Below, in pieces: positions 47,601 to 60,589 of a stretch of DNA of 64,000 nucleotides. Origin of the DNA: Colletes latitarsis (taxonomy: Eukaryota > Arthropoda > Insecta > Hymenoptera > Colletidae). Under the pieces are notes generated by a model. That model ran no database searches and was not told the DNA's origin. It saw nothing but the letters and a program-made list of their open reading frames with translations. A program made the translations under genes and the position numbers. Position 1 is the stretch's first letter. Each line of letters opens with the position of its first letter. Location of the stretch: the NCBI RefSeq assembly GCF_051014445.1, contig NC_135137.1, positions 28,025,501-28,089,500 on the forward strand. The letters are read 5' to 3'.

Positions 47601-50600
47601 TAACAATTTTCTTGAAAGTGTGCAGATTTAGAATTGTTTTGGCTGTTTATTGCATAAATTTGTTAATATAATTGCATCAAATTATATTTTGGTTTGATCT
47701 ATTTTCTTAATACCATGAATATTTTCAAGGTTTTTGATAGAAACATGTGTAACATTGATAAATAATCATTCCGGAAGCTACATATTATTATTCATTTCTC
47801 CGTATTAGGTAGATATATTTTTATATCTATAATACAAACTTCCAATTTGTGAATCATCTCTTGTTTTAGTTCTACAGTTAGCATTACGCGTTTCCTATTT
47901 TATGTTAATACGTACAAACACGTAGACGATTCATATTAAATTGGTAGAATGAGAATTAATTTTGACCATAATAGGAGAATGTTTGAATAAGCAAAGGAAT
48001 ACTATACAAGGTCATGTTTTTACGGATAACAGAATGGTTAGACAGTAGAGCATTTGGATAACTGATTATTATATTACCTGATGTTATGAGTCATTTCGAC
48101 AATCATTTAGGAAATAAATGTCTCCTAAATAGTATACAAATTTTTTTGAAATTTTTTATTAAACTATGTAGACAAGTTTTTGTACATAGGTGATATCAAT
48201 TCACTCCACTGTTCTACATAGTATAATTTTTGGACAGCAAAAGTATCTTCATTCTATTTTTATGTTTATCAATATTATCATTGTGGTTCTTTAGGATGTT
48301 TAAAACATACAAAATTATAATCTGAGAATTAACAATCAGAGTAAAGTTCGAATAAAATCACGATACAGCGATTTATATAATCGAAAGGTTAAATATTACA
48401 TTATTCGTTTATTGCGAAGAATTTTATTCTGTACTTCAAACTCTAATTTTTAATCAGTAAATAATACAAAAATGTTTATCTTTTGTTTATTACTCGGAAG
48501 TGTTATCTAAATAAAAATTTTTCCAATCTCTGCTTATACATAGTTTGTAATCATTAAAGAAGTAGTTTTTTCTTAAGATAAATATTAAGCTGAAATTATA
48601 CTGAAATCTAATGTATACGTAGAAACACAGAGATAAACATTTACATACGTGATTTTTTAACTATTTAGATGATAATAAATGATATGTTTCTAAAATAATC
48701 TCTTTCCATAAACTATTTCTATGTGAGATAATCATTAAGTCAATGTATTGAAGTTAACACTTTTCATACCAAGTTTTAAAAATATTTTCATATTTTTACT
48801 TGTATGTAACAGAAATGTTTCCATTACCGAAACTTGTTTCAATTTCCATTATAAATGATCATATACATTAGTCAATCAAAAATTACTAGAAAAATGGCTT
48901 CTGAATTTGGAACACCTTTTCAAAACCATTATTTTAGACCTTTTTCCTGAATTAGTAAATGTATTTCATTGTAATTTTTGACACGAATTCTGATACAACT
49001 GGTGATTAGTTAACTAATGACAGGATCTTGAAAAATTAATGTTATCTTTGATAATAAGAAAGTTGTACACAAAAACCGAATTGGGGATTCGATTTTGACA
49101 AACTTCTTCTACATTGTTCTAGAATTCTGAATTTTAGATATCTTAATTCTAATTCTAATCTTTGCCCAGTAACTAGTGATATTTGTAGTTGGATGGTCAG
49201 CTTCGTTCTCCGTAGAATTTTCAACATTTTTACCGTGAAATATCATTGTCTGGATTGATTCGATTCAAATGTTAGCCGTACAGTCGCTTATACGGTGAAC
49301 AATGAGCAGCAATTTGTATTTACGACCGTATAATGAATAGTCTTAACTCGGGACTAAGAGATTGTTTCTTACGGTGGAAGCGCAAAAGGATACGGAGTTA
49401 ACGATAATTGCATTGTGCGACTGTTGATCTTATTGTTGGGATGCTAACTCGGATGACACGCAATCCCCTTGCATGGGCGTTAATGATCAGCGATCCTCGA
49501 GTTTATTCAATCGTAGATACTGGTTTTTTTCACCAACGATCGGGTTCCTCGTTACCATATTCGATTCTTATTGTCACCAGCAGTTTTTCACTTCTCGCAT
49601 TTGTCCTCGTCGAGAAGATTTCCATCAAAGGCGTTAAGAAACGATCGCTTTTGCAACACTTAAAAATGATATCCGATAGAACGTTTAGAACTGCAAGCTT
49701 ACATTTAGTATTCAGATTCAACAAACCAAGCAATGAGAATTTTAAAACTAAATCATCATTTTATAATTCGTTGATATTTGCATTATTTTATAGTTTCAAT
49801 GAGAAACTGAAACGTAATTGATAATTTTTTATTACGTTGTTTTGAATATATTATAGTTAGAAGAATTATTGCATGATTTTATTAAAATAATTCTGATCTT
49901 GAAATGATTAAATTTCAAACTTAATACTTATTTGTCGAAAAAATAATAAAAGAATCCTTTAAGTTGTGAACAAGTAAATCCACTGATTTTACTTCGACTA
50001 TATTTTTCAAAATTTTTGTTTTGATCTTCTTGGGCTCAATTTCAATTTATCTTAAAATTAACGCTGCTTTTCATTACAGGGAAGAATAAATTAATGGTTC
50101 ACAAAATCAGCCAAAATGTAAAAAATCAAATAAATATAAGCAGACAAGCAATATTTTAAAAGAGTATAATTTGTTCACTGATGTTTCTATCAATTTTTAG
50201 GAATATGATGGCTTCCACAAAGTTCGTGAAGCCGATTATTTAGCAGATAGAAAAGAAAACAACACTTACTCGCCAATGCAATAATTTATTAACAATTCAA
50301 ATATATAAATATATAACGAATTAACAGAAAATGTTCAGTGCGGATATATAAACGGTTCAATTCGTACAAGTTCTTGAAAATCTGTCAAGGGTGCAGGTAT
50401 CTGGGCCCAAAATGCCCCTTGAAAACTAATTATCGTGTGCGTCGCGTAAATGGTTTTAGTATACGTCAATTTTCTATTGTCGAGTGAGCCAGGAAGATGG
50501 TAAAGTTGCAAATTCTTTAAATTTAAGTAAGTCCGGTAAATTCTGTGCTATTAAGTAATTTGAAGGGTCTTAAACTCTCGTACTATTAATATTTGAAAAG

Positions 50601-50920
50601 AATAAAGAACGCGTCCCAAGTTGTTCGACAATAACAATGTTTGAAAGTCCAAACAGAATAGGATTAATAATTTTTCCGTTTTACGATTAATATTTATTTA
50701 ATTCATAAAAAAAATAGTTTCCTATCTTTTCGTTCCGAAAATGATAAGATATTGATATTAGTCAACTTTGTGATTAATTAATATGTTTCAGAATTCATTG
50801 AAGAAAATCGAAAATATTATGAAAATTTTTACTTAGATATTCAAAATAAAAACAATGAGATTACTTGTTCTTTAGTTGAAGAATTATTTGAATAACAAAT
50901 TATTGAGCGTATCATGAACG
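44607..50920. other. AT-rich DNA, probable long intron
   Basis: If 44606 is a true donor, this is intron sequence. No exon, repeat family or RNA gene was recognised apart from AT-rich words. A GC-richer patch lies at 49380-49700. An open frame of 137 codons there (49408-49821) starts at TTG and is not recognised. Confidence 0.35.
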
Positions 50921-50926
50921 CACATG

Positions 50927-51250
50927 TTATTTATCAAATCCGGAAGACTTCAATTTCAATCTCCTAATATTTCTTAAACTCAGTGTATAATCGTTATCGT
51001 GAATTTTCATTGATAAAATCTGTTCTGTGCTACAAAGTAGCAAGTAGTTCTTTGCGGATATAAATTTATCGTTTAAAATTAATTCTAAGCACCGACTTGT
51101 GGGAATTATTTTACCCCAGTCCGGGTTTTCTCTCACACGTTTCTTTTCTTTCACCTGACGTTTGCAATTAGAGCATAGTAACATTCTTTGTTTTAATTTC
51201 GGATGCAGAATAATATGACTATTAATCTTCCGCTTGCAAGTTGTTACACA
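50927..51250 (-). other. Basic Cys-containing open frame, unrecognised
   Basis: An ATG at 51184 opens 85 codons on the minus strand, and the frame is open upstream to about 51257. The start has a Cys-x3-Cys and a Cys-x2-Cys (CSNCKRQVKEKK) spaced about 25 residues apart, which could be a metal knuckle. The rest is basic and hydrophilic. No family was recognised, and strand asymmetry in purines could produce the same effect. Confidence 0.2.
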
Positions 51251-51783
51251 TCAAACGAAGATAATTAATATTGGAAGGAATCATTGATTAATTTTAATAT
51301 AGGTTTTTGTATGGAATTTAATATTAATTATTAGTTTGATATCTTGGTTGAATGCACGCTTATATAAAATGTACAAATTTATTACAGAAACTCTGAATCT
51401 AATAGATAGTTTACTTGACGCTTCAATAATTTTTGAGGAAAACCAATACGTCGATGTATATTCGTCAACCAAGTTAACAACATTCATATTTTTATTACAA
51501 TTGATCATTATACTCGATTTTATAATTTGTGTATTTTAATCTTCCGTTTTTCTATTTTTAAGTCCCGCGTACTACGAGGGACAACTGTATGCATTTTTAA
51601 GCTACATATATTTATGTGTTGCGTAATTTTGAAGACGATTCGAATATAATGATCGGAAGCTACGAATAAATTGATTTGTTATGACTAACAAACCTAATAT
51701 AGCTTTGCAAATACTGTAGCTATTATATACGCTATAAATATAAATCGGTTTTTTTTTTGTTATTAAACTCGAATTGCATTATA

Positions 51784-52823
51784 CAGGGTGTTCGGCCACC
51801 CCTGGGAAAAATTTTAATGGGGGATTCTAGTGGCCAAAATAAGTCGAAAATCAAGAATGCCAATTTATTGATGGAGGCTCTGTTGCAAAGTTATTAACGT
51901 TTAAAGTTCCGCCCGTACTGAATTTTTTTCTCGAAAATGCGCAGGATTTCGGGGGTATGTCTATTCACTAAAAATGATTGTAATTGACCCCGGCAACCGA
52001 AAATAATTTTTTCAAAATTAATTAAAAATTTTTTTTTCGCCGAGAAATTTAGGCACCTACCCCCTGTCGATTTTTCTTAAAAAGTCGTTTTTGATTTTTA
52101 GTAATTTTGTTTGACGTCCTACAGAAAAGTTGTCTAATACTTTTTTGTAGGTACCCATGAGCTCTACTTAGGAAAAAAGTTTCATTGAAATATATTCACA
52201 ATTGTAGGAGTTATGGCTGTTTGAAAATTGGACCATTTTTATGGGGTTTTTCTCATTTTGCGGGGTCAAGGACCAACTTTTCGAATATTTTTGCGATTTG
52301 TACATATTCTCCATCGAAATACGCGTAGTTTGCTTTTTTAAACATTAAAATCGTCCAATCCGTTCAGAAGTTATGATGTTTTTAAGATTCCCATGAAAAT
52401 TCGGGCAGACATTTCTGGCCAGAAATTATATTTTCGGTAAGGAATTTTTTTCTCGAAACTGAGTAGGATTTCGGGGGTATGTCTGTTGACCAAAAATGCT
52501 TGCAATTGATCCCTGCAACTAAAAATAATTTTTCCAAGACGATTCGAAAGTCTTTTTTTTCACCCAAAACTTTCAACACTTACTCGAATTTTTTTCTCGA
52601 AAGTGGGTAGGATTTCGGAAGTATGTGTATTCACCAAAAATGATTGTAATTGACCCCCGCAACCGAAAATAATTTTTCCAGAACGATTTGAAATTTTTGA
52701 ATTTAATTGTTAATAACTTTTTAACAAAGCCTCCATCAACAAATTGGTATTCTTGATTTTCGTCTTATTTTGACCTCTAGAATCCTCTATTAAAATTTTT
52801 CCCCGGGGTGGCCGATCACCCTG
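51784..52823. mobile_element. TA-flanked 1-kb element, copy 4 (most complete)
   Basis: Both termini are intact: CAGGGTGTTCGGCCACCCCT at the left and GGCCGATCACCCTG at the right, each next to TA. The terminal inverted repeats extend at least 75 bases and then pass into internal repeats. Length is 1040 bp. No transposase is encoded, so movement would need one supplied from elsewhere. The central minus-strand frame shared with other copies has one stop here. Confidence 0.9.
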
Positions 52824-53156
52824 TATAGAAAACATAGAAGGTTCATCTGTAAACATACTCACAATTGCAGTATTATATGGAAATCATTTATAAATAATGA
52901 TAAGAGAATCCTGTTTGCTCGATTATAGAACGATTGATAATGTGTTCCTTAGTGTAATTTTAATAAAAAAATTATAAATATTTAAATATACTTCGTCGTT
53001 TTAACCTTACTTTCATGTTTTCTTTATGATTCTGTTTAATTTAAAGTTAAATTTTCCTTACAAAATACATTATTTATTATCTGCAGGTAGGAATTAAAAC
53101 AGTATTGTGAAACATAAATACAATAAAATAGGGAAATATACCTGGGATCTCTAGAT

Positions 53157-53884
53157 CAATCTTTTTCAAATTTCGCCTACCTACAAATCATCGCAACAAA
53201 GAAAAACTTATAAAACCTATAGAATAGAATTATATTATTATTAAAAAGTGTATGTATTTATGGTTTAATATTTTTCATTTAACTTGATTAATATCTTTTT
53301 TCGCTTATTTAATTTTGTTATACTTTGTATATTAAAGCAATGCACAAAAGTATGAATAATATTTTATAATAATTAAAATTTCTTTTATTAAATAGTAGTG
53401 ACAAATCCTTACTAAAAAATATCTCATTACGAACCGATCAAATGCTAATGTAATCAAAATGTTACAAATTCTTGAATAATTTCATTGTGTACAGATAGAA
53501 AGAATTTTCAATTTTTTGTTTGTAAAACATTGTTACCATAAAAGCCAATGGAAAACGGATAATACTACAGTTAATGTTTGCAAACGCTAATACAAATAGA
53601 ATTAAGAAAAAAATCGATATATTATTCTATTCATACTCTAGTGCAAATTCAATGAATTTTAAAAATTGTTTTTTGTTCCCAAAAACGAAGTCTCGTATGA
53701 AAACATTTTATCGCATGTTTCCGACTTGTTTCTGCACAAAGAAACGTCTCGTTTTCAACAGTATTACGTTGACAACCAGATCCTCTATAATTGCTTTTCA
53801 CTTTTGTAAGATCCATAAACCTCCTACTAGTAGTGCATTCGTAAATCTCTGGGGGTTCCGTAGGTCACATTTTGAGAAACACTG
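53157..53884. mobile_element. Non-autonomous hAT-type element
   Basis: The left end CAATCTTTTTCAAATTTCGC and the inverse of the right end, CAGTGTTTCTCAAAATGTGA, align and fit the CAGTG-TTCTCAAA ends of hAT elements. The flank at the left is CTCTAGAT. The flank at the right, after one extra base, is CTCTACTA, a decayed match to an 8-bp target duplication. A 122-codon ATG frame (53574-53942) overruns the right end and is therefore probably chance. Confidence 0.5.
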
Positions 53885-53889
53885 CCTCT

Positions 53890-54800
53890 ACTATGCAGCA
53901 GTTGTCATAATAAACCTCTCTGTCGAAGCAGGCTCGATATAAAACCGCGAATGTTTAAAATTCCAGCCCCCTTCCCTACTGATTATACAAAACTTCATTT
54001 TGTCCCGTAGCGAAGTCGTTTCAAAGGGACTAATCCCGTACAAGCTTTCATTCATGCTTCGGATATATGCATAATTAGTATCATTCATAGGTGTCCACAG
54101 ATGTTCAGGCCCTGTCGGTACCAATGTACATACGATAAAAACGGCTATCGTTGTGGCTGCCTCGTTACGCGTGTTCCAAACACGATTAGAAGCATCCCCA
54201 GCTGGTTGAAACGAATTTCATCCCGTCGTTATTGACACAGGTTATTTTATACGTCCCGTCAAAGGGAAGGAAGAAGCTAACCTGATGGTTCTACCAGGCA
54301 ACCTGAACTCACCTGGGTAGATTTGTCGATCGATGACGTCACCCTCTACGAAACAGGCACTCCTGTATGTATCTACCTGCGGTCGTGTACGCGTGTTCGA
54401 TGCTCGTGAATAAAAAAGGACAAAACGGACGGGAAAGAAGAGGCACGGTGAAGGCAGGCAATCGGGCAACGAACTCTCCGCTAGCTGATACACCTCTTTC
54501 TCTGTAACCTCTCTGTCCCTCCTTTATCCCTTGGCGTGTCCTCTCCGTTTCTCGATTCCGCGACTTCTCAGCTCCGTTCACTCATTCTTTCCCCCCTTTT
54601 TCCATCCCGTCTTCTACGACCTTCTTCCCTCGCGACTTTTCTCCCGTTTCATCTAATCTCGCGATCTTCATCTGACTTTCCTCCTGGCGCAACCGTGAAC
54701 GCGTGTCATCCGGGCCCTAGATAAGAAGGAGCAAACGAGAAGTTATCACAGGTGCTTCGTTGGCGATAATAACGTTAGGACGATGGATCGATTTCGAATA
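53890..54800. promoter_or_regulatory. GC-richer, pyrimidine-rich island
   Basis: The segment 54330-54720 is rich in CT tracts on the plus strand and has many CpG. Frames are open on both strands (54339-54581 minus, 54536-54724 plus), but they are of simple composition. It may be an enhancer or an alternative promoter within the presumed long intron. Confidence 0.3.
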
Positions 54801-55134
54801 AACACACTCTACGGGTTTCACGGTCATTTAAGAGTATTTACAGGCGGAAATATACATTAGTTTGTTGTCGCTGTATTTATTAAAAGGCTCAGAATTCGAG
54901 CAGCGGCAAAAGTACAGTAGACGTAAAGCTAGATTTAACATTTTATCTTATAGTGGTAGGAACATAGAAATATCTTAAATTAACCCCTTGACGTACGATT
55001 TAATTTCAAATAATTCGTCGAACGTATACTATTTAATTTTGTTTAAATTTCTTCGTACAAGGAATGGCCACGAAAAAGAATAGATTTGTTTTATGGATAC
55101 CTCGTAAATGTAAGAATTTGTTGATTTTAATGTA

Positions 55135-55300
55135 CAGGGTGTTCGGCCACCCCTGGGAAAAATTTTAATGCGAGATTCTAGGGTCCAAAATAAGACGAAA
55201 ATCAAGAACAATAATTTGTTGATTGAGGTTTCGTTAAAAAGTTATTAACGTTTAAAGTTCCGCCTGTAGAACGACAATCTGCGAACAGCTGCGTGCGCGT
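55135..55300. mobile_element. End fragment of the 1-kb TA element family, subfamily copy
   Basis: It starts at an intact end (TA then CAGGGTGTTCGGCCACCCCT) and follows the family to TTCCGCCTGTAGAACGACAA, then diverges. No partner terminal repeat was found to the right before the next copy at 61205, so it is truncated or the rest is unrecognisable. Confidence 0.75.
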
Positions 55301-57780
55301 GATAGTGAATTGATGAAATTGCTTTTTATTCATAAAACAATTATTGGAAATATTTTATTTAGCTGTTGAAACAATATTAAGAACTTACGGGAATTAATAA
55401 CATATTTATAGTGTCATAATTGCAGATACTTTTATTAATTTTGCGACTGCAACAATTGTTTTCAGTCACTATCAAAGTCCTTTAATTATAATAACACAAT
55501 TAACGTTTATTGGCAATTAAAATGTAAAATTTTATGGCAAGAATATTGTACGATTAACTAATAAAAAAAGTAAATCAAAATTATCGGTGCGTATACGGAG
55601 CAGACCAGCTATTTTTAATATAAATTAAATTTTTTTACTGTTCGTGAGTTAATGGGATGAAATTTATGTTTCTCGTTAGTGCTTTTTTATGCAGATATAT
55701 TACATTCCTATATAAAATACTTAACACGTAAAGCAACAACTACAGTGATTACGTGAGAAAGTATGCTTCTTTTATTGTAATTTTTGAACGATTACTTTTG
55801 GAAATCTTGAAATTATGACCTAATGTGTTACAGACTTCAACGAAAATGATGCTTTCGAGTGAAAAATAAAACTAGAAAAATAATGAATAATATCGGTGGT
55901 CAGATGATAAGGAATTAAGCTAAGTGAAATAGCGTATAATTACGTTGAACTAACGAAGGATGCATTTTAAAAATAATTTAAGACATCGTCCCGGTCTTAA
56001 CTTTCTTCTGATGTTGTAATACATACTCTTTATCCGTTGAATCTCGGTCGCGCGGTTCTCGTATAATTAATGCGGAAACTAATTGTGCAGTTCTACGAAC
56101 ACTATAATACATGCTAACATTCTAATTATGTGTTTTTTCCGAGTAAATACTAGTGATTTCGTTTCTCCACCTCATACATTATCGTTGTTCCTCTTCCGCG
56201 CCGTTCGGTTGACTTTTTCTCGCTTCAATTCTGTGACATTTGTGCCATTATTTAGTCAATGAACAAGGAACACGTTTTTAAATATACACTTTTGCACAGA
56301 ATCTTTCTTGAAAGCTAAAGCATCTCTAAAACGATTTTAAAATGACTTTCATTAAATGGAGAGTTAAGTGGCCATTTTTTTACTTTATAGAGAATTGAAT
56401 AGCCATGATTTTTGTCAAAATATACTTAAAGAATACTTTTTATTAGGTTTCAAATAAAATTTGCAAAAATTGAAAATTGAAAAGCGTATCAACTTACTTC
56501 GGTTTTCGCTATCAGTAACCTATTAGGTCAGTCACCAGAGGTTTTTAGAGTAAAATAATTTTAAGTGGAAATTTTGTTGCGTAAATAATATATTCCATTT
56601 CGCAGAAACGAATTCAGAAGAAAATGGTAAACAAAAATCAAAGAGGATGCAGTTTTCTAATTTTTATTTTATATCTTCGAAATTATGCAGAATCTCGCTC
56701 AGCATGCGAAGTAATATTTTGTTAATTAGTTTCTAACGAAAAGAATAAGACTCTACAAAACTTTCTATGATAAATAAAGTCAAAGATAAAGGGCTTCAAA
56801 GTTAAACTTAAAAAGTGTAACAGTTACGTGAAATTGCTTAATTTTGATATATTACTTCGTTAAACTTTTCCCGTAGTTGAGATCAGGAAAATGCGTACCG
56901 TACATTTTAAACTTTATTATATAGTAAGGAAAATCTATTTGAATTCGTTTTTGCAATATTTAATATACTAAATTGACGCCTAATACACTAATACTTATTT
57001 GTAAAATAAAATTTTTACTAGTAATTATTTCACTCTAGGGTAGATTTTTTATCTTTAAGTAAAACATTTTTACTGATATTAAAATTGATTTAAATGTCAT
57101 TTTTAAGATATGAAGTTGTACTGTAGGTACTCTTTGGAATCGTTTTTTTAAATATTTTACGAATGAAAATAATATTATTCATTCTAATCTATAATATTTC
57201 CAGATTTTTGTTAATAAAATTAATTCTATCATACGATATTGTTATTTTTTACTAAACAAAATGTACACGTAGAAGCTTGTAGTACTATTGTTTGTTGTTT
57301 ACATTGTATACTTTATTAGTATCTCAATATTATTAGATGTTTTTGGCTGCCAATGTCCTATTTTTAAGATATGTTGTAACTTGAGAAAAGAAAATTATCA
57401 TACAAAAATTGTCTTTGCTGTTTATTATAGTATATTTGAATACATCATATCTAGAGCAAACATCAGTATTACAAAAAATGTATAATTTATTAAATTTTAC
57501 GTTATATCAGCTTAGAACCCATCAGCGTCTATTGTAAATTACATTTTTTATATTCGATATTTTAACGAATAAATGGTAACATAAGTATTTACGTACACTC
57601 CAAGTTGTACATACCGATATTAAAATTTCATATTTATGAAGTAAATTGATACTATTTTCTACTTAATGTGTTAAAATCACAAATTTCCGTAATTCACTTT
57701 ATCTTTCAAGTGTTAAATTTTTTCGTTCTCTTAACGAACCTGAATATTCAATTTAATGAAAATATTTATTTCATAAGCGA
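55301..57780. other. AT-rich DNA, no gene seen
   Basis: No recognisable feature apart from a weak RT-like phrase at 57288-57485 that I did not accept. Confidence 0.4.
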
Positions 57781-57789
57781 CATTTAGAC

Positions 57790-58705
57790 TTTTCTCAGGT
57801 TCCCAAACTACTTCTCTGGTTCAGGCGATACACTGAGATGAGAATATGCACTATAGTCGTTAAAAAAGCCTTCTTGGAAGTCTCTCTTGCAAGTCTCTTT
57901 TATGATTCGTTTTGGAGCAGGGGAGAGTATGGTAAAACGGCATACCTAAGAAGTTTTTGTTGCCTACAAAAAATCAGAGGGCAAACAAGATTTTACAAAC
58001 TATTACCAACCTTAAGTAGACCTTGTACAATCAGAAAATGAGATTTTTGTTTCAAAAACATACTTGCTTATCCCGAAAAATAAGATGTTTCGACAATAGT
58101 AAAATTTCCGGTTTAGTGCATAATTAATAAAAAGTTCATTATAAGATATGGACTTTCCGGTAGATGATTTTGGGTCTACACTTTGTTTATCATTAGCTTT
58201 TCGATGTGTTCGCCGAATAGACTTTTTAATTTTCCTTAATTTAATCCTTTTTCCAAGTTCAGTGCTTTCGAATTGTTCCACGTAAGTAGATAAAATTAGA
58301 AGATAACAGGTTTCCCTGTGTTTGGGGGTTTTCCCTTCATTACTCTCTCTTTCTCTCGAGGAATAGGCATTAATATTTTCTATTTTTCTATATAATTCCT
58401 AATCATGTTAATCAAATAAATATATTAACAAATATTCAAAATATTATTTTATTAATTGGATAAAATTTACTAGATTTAATTTTATAATTATTAATAATTG
58501 GTATAAAACATAAAATTAAAATTGTTATTGAGGGGATTTTAAGTACTTTGCGTGCTTTTTTAAGAGACATTGCTTGGTCTTTCGTTTCTTTAATTGCCTT
58601 CACTAGATTATCTTCTCTCGAAGTAATGATTCTTAAGATGAACATCGCTCCGGGGTTGGCAGGGATCAAAATGTTCATTTTAAAAATCATTACTGTAAGT
58701 GACAT
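57790..58705 (-). pseudogene. Relic of a protein with pipsqueak-type helix-turn-helix
   Basis: On the minus strand an ATG frame starts at 58705. Around residues 33-60 it reads LVKAIKETKDQAMSLKKA then RKVLKIPS, the signature of the psq helix-turn-helix found in pogo/Tigger-like transposases and pipsqueak proteins (AI-x-A-V...MS-x-x-KAA...Y-x-IP). After a stop at 58436, a second open frame (about 58405-58012) is basic and contains ELGKRIKLRKIKKSIRRT. A third short piece lies near 57900-57790. The catalytic DDE domain was not seen. Most likely a decayed, internally deleted transposase, with the later frames less certain. Confidence 0.4.
58623..58693. ncRNA. MicroRNA-sized hairpin
   Basis: Positions 58623-58645 pair with 58671-58693 over 23 bases with only two imperfect positions, around a 25-base loop. 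The arms are GTAATGATTCTTAAGATGAA and onward, and the matching inverse. Size and symmetry fit a microRNA precursor, and one of the imperfect pairs would be G-U on either strand. It overlaps the start of the psq-type relic, so it may instead be a small foldback. No known insect microRNA was recognised. Confidence 0.3.
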
Positions 58706-58749
58706 TGAGACAAACTACGTTCACGATTCGCTATCTCATGTGTATATAC

Positions 58750-60229
58750 TAGGGTGATGGAAACAGGTCAGTTTGTATGACATTTATTGTACAATGGTTG
58801 GTATTATCTGTTAGATCCTTGGTACGATTTCGTGGAAGCGTTACGTCGCTCGATTGATCGTATACTTCGTAGAAAAGATAGTCTATAGCGCTGTGTAAAT
58901 AATTATCTAGTTTCATCGTGAGAACAAGAAATCAATAATAATAAAAAAAAAACAATTAAAGCTATCAGTTATTCTAGTAGATATCAACTGATAATGTGTC
59001 CAGTGATACAATTTCTTACGTAGCGAAATACAAAGTATCTCAGCTAAATGAGACTACTTGAATATTTTCCTTATTTATTATTCTCTGAAAAAGCTTCTCA
59101 GGACAAAGGTACACTATTCCAAGAGGTACATGTAATTGGAGAATTGAATTTTTCTGGAAGTCATATTTTCAATAAAACCCTATAATTTTTTCGATATCCT
59201 TATAGAGTATAAAGAAAAATAAATTAAACGATCTTGATAAACATATAGTTCAGATTATTTAATCTCACGGTAATTAAAATTTCAAAAACACAAATTTCCA
59301 TTTTGTATTTATTAAACATTGCTTAACGAAGACTGTCAATCCTTTCATGTAAATGTTTCTCAATTTAGAAAGGAAACTGATGCATTTGAGTACAAAATCT
59401 ATGCGTTTCTTTAGCTTCGTGCTTCTACTTCTTCGACTTTAGCACAAGTAGAAATACTGGTTAATGAACAGACGTGCCAGTCAAATCGTATTTAATTATT
59501 TCGGGAATAAAACCTCAAACGAAAAAATTGTATTCTTTATTTGTGATTTCTTTTTTTTATGTAGAATCACCATTTTCTACGTGGTATCATCGATAGTGGA
59601 ACATCTTGTGGGAAAAACTTATACGAACTGTTACTATAACGTCCTTCCATTTATCATCACTGTAGGATTTAACGAAGAGAATTGTATTTGGAACAAATGT
59701 ACAAATGATATAATTATATAAACGAATTTGAAACACACCAAGCACACAATCTTTTTATACAAATTAATGATTAGCAACACAAATTAATATCATTTAAGAA
59801 TCACGTCTGTCTATCATAACCACTCGTTTCGTACTTTCTGTTGTCTCGCTGTCCCTGGTTACTCATTCCTTCTCGAACAAAACACTTTCAACCCCTTTGC
59901 ACATAAATTAACATTTAACAAAACTATAGCGCGACACAAATATTTACTACAAATCTCCTACATCATTTTTTAAAAATTCTTCTTTACGATGAAGCATCAA
60001 AGGAAAAAAAAGGATAAGGGATTAATGAAAACAAAGAACGTCAAAAACGAAAATTATTAAAAATTGATAGAGTAAATAGGAACCAATATATTGTAAAATT
60101 TATTATGAATGTCTCCTTTTTAAAACAATTGTAATAACATAATATCTGCAATGTAATATCAGTTTTCCTATAAGTAACCATAATAGTAAAAATGGCACAA
60201 TTAAGAAAATTCCAATGAAAGGCGTAAAA
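58750..60229. other. AT-rich DNA, no gene seen
   Basis: An 85-codon ATG frame at 59464-59721 has no recognisable feature beyond hydrophobic stretches, and is not called. Confidence 0.4.
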
Positions 60230-60498
60230 GAAGACAAGCATTTAGAAAGAAGTATTTTATTATGTAAAAACCTTGTGTAACCTTGGATGACCTTCATTTA
60301 TAGGTCACTGTATTTGTCCAGAAATATGTATAAAAATTTATATCATTTAAGAAAACAAATTTGACCTTTACACCTACATGAAAGATTGGTACCACTTTGT
60401 GTGTCCCTTGAAACGAAGTAACTGTTGCCTGACACTTTTTTCCTATAATTACAAACATTCGAGTTATTCAGGTTGACTGTTTTAGGTACTCCACTCTG
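60230..60498. mobile_element. Possible end fragment of another TA-flanked family
   Basis: The right edge GGTACTCCACTCTG followed by TA resembles an inverted CAGAGTGGAGTACC terminus of the type seen in the other two TA families. The opposite end was not found, so this rests on one terminus only. Confidence 0.25.
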
Positions 60499-60589
60499 TA
60501 TAAGTTAATGTTGTATTTCACATTAATTTGCCCCACTTATTTATGGTATAGAAACTCTAAGAATAAGAAGCCTGATATTTCTTCGATTA

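Noticed and set aside
53574..53942. 122-codon ATG frame as a gene
   Set aside because: It begins inside a hAT-type element, overruns its end and has no recognisable domain.
57288..57485. Reverse-transcriptase-like phrase (KIVFAVYYSIFEYIIS)
   Set aside because: Only one short phrase resembles the RT tail. The conserved Gly after it is missing and nothing upstream fits.
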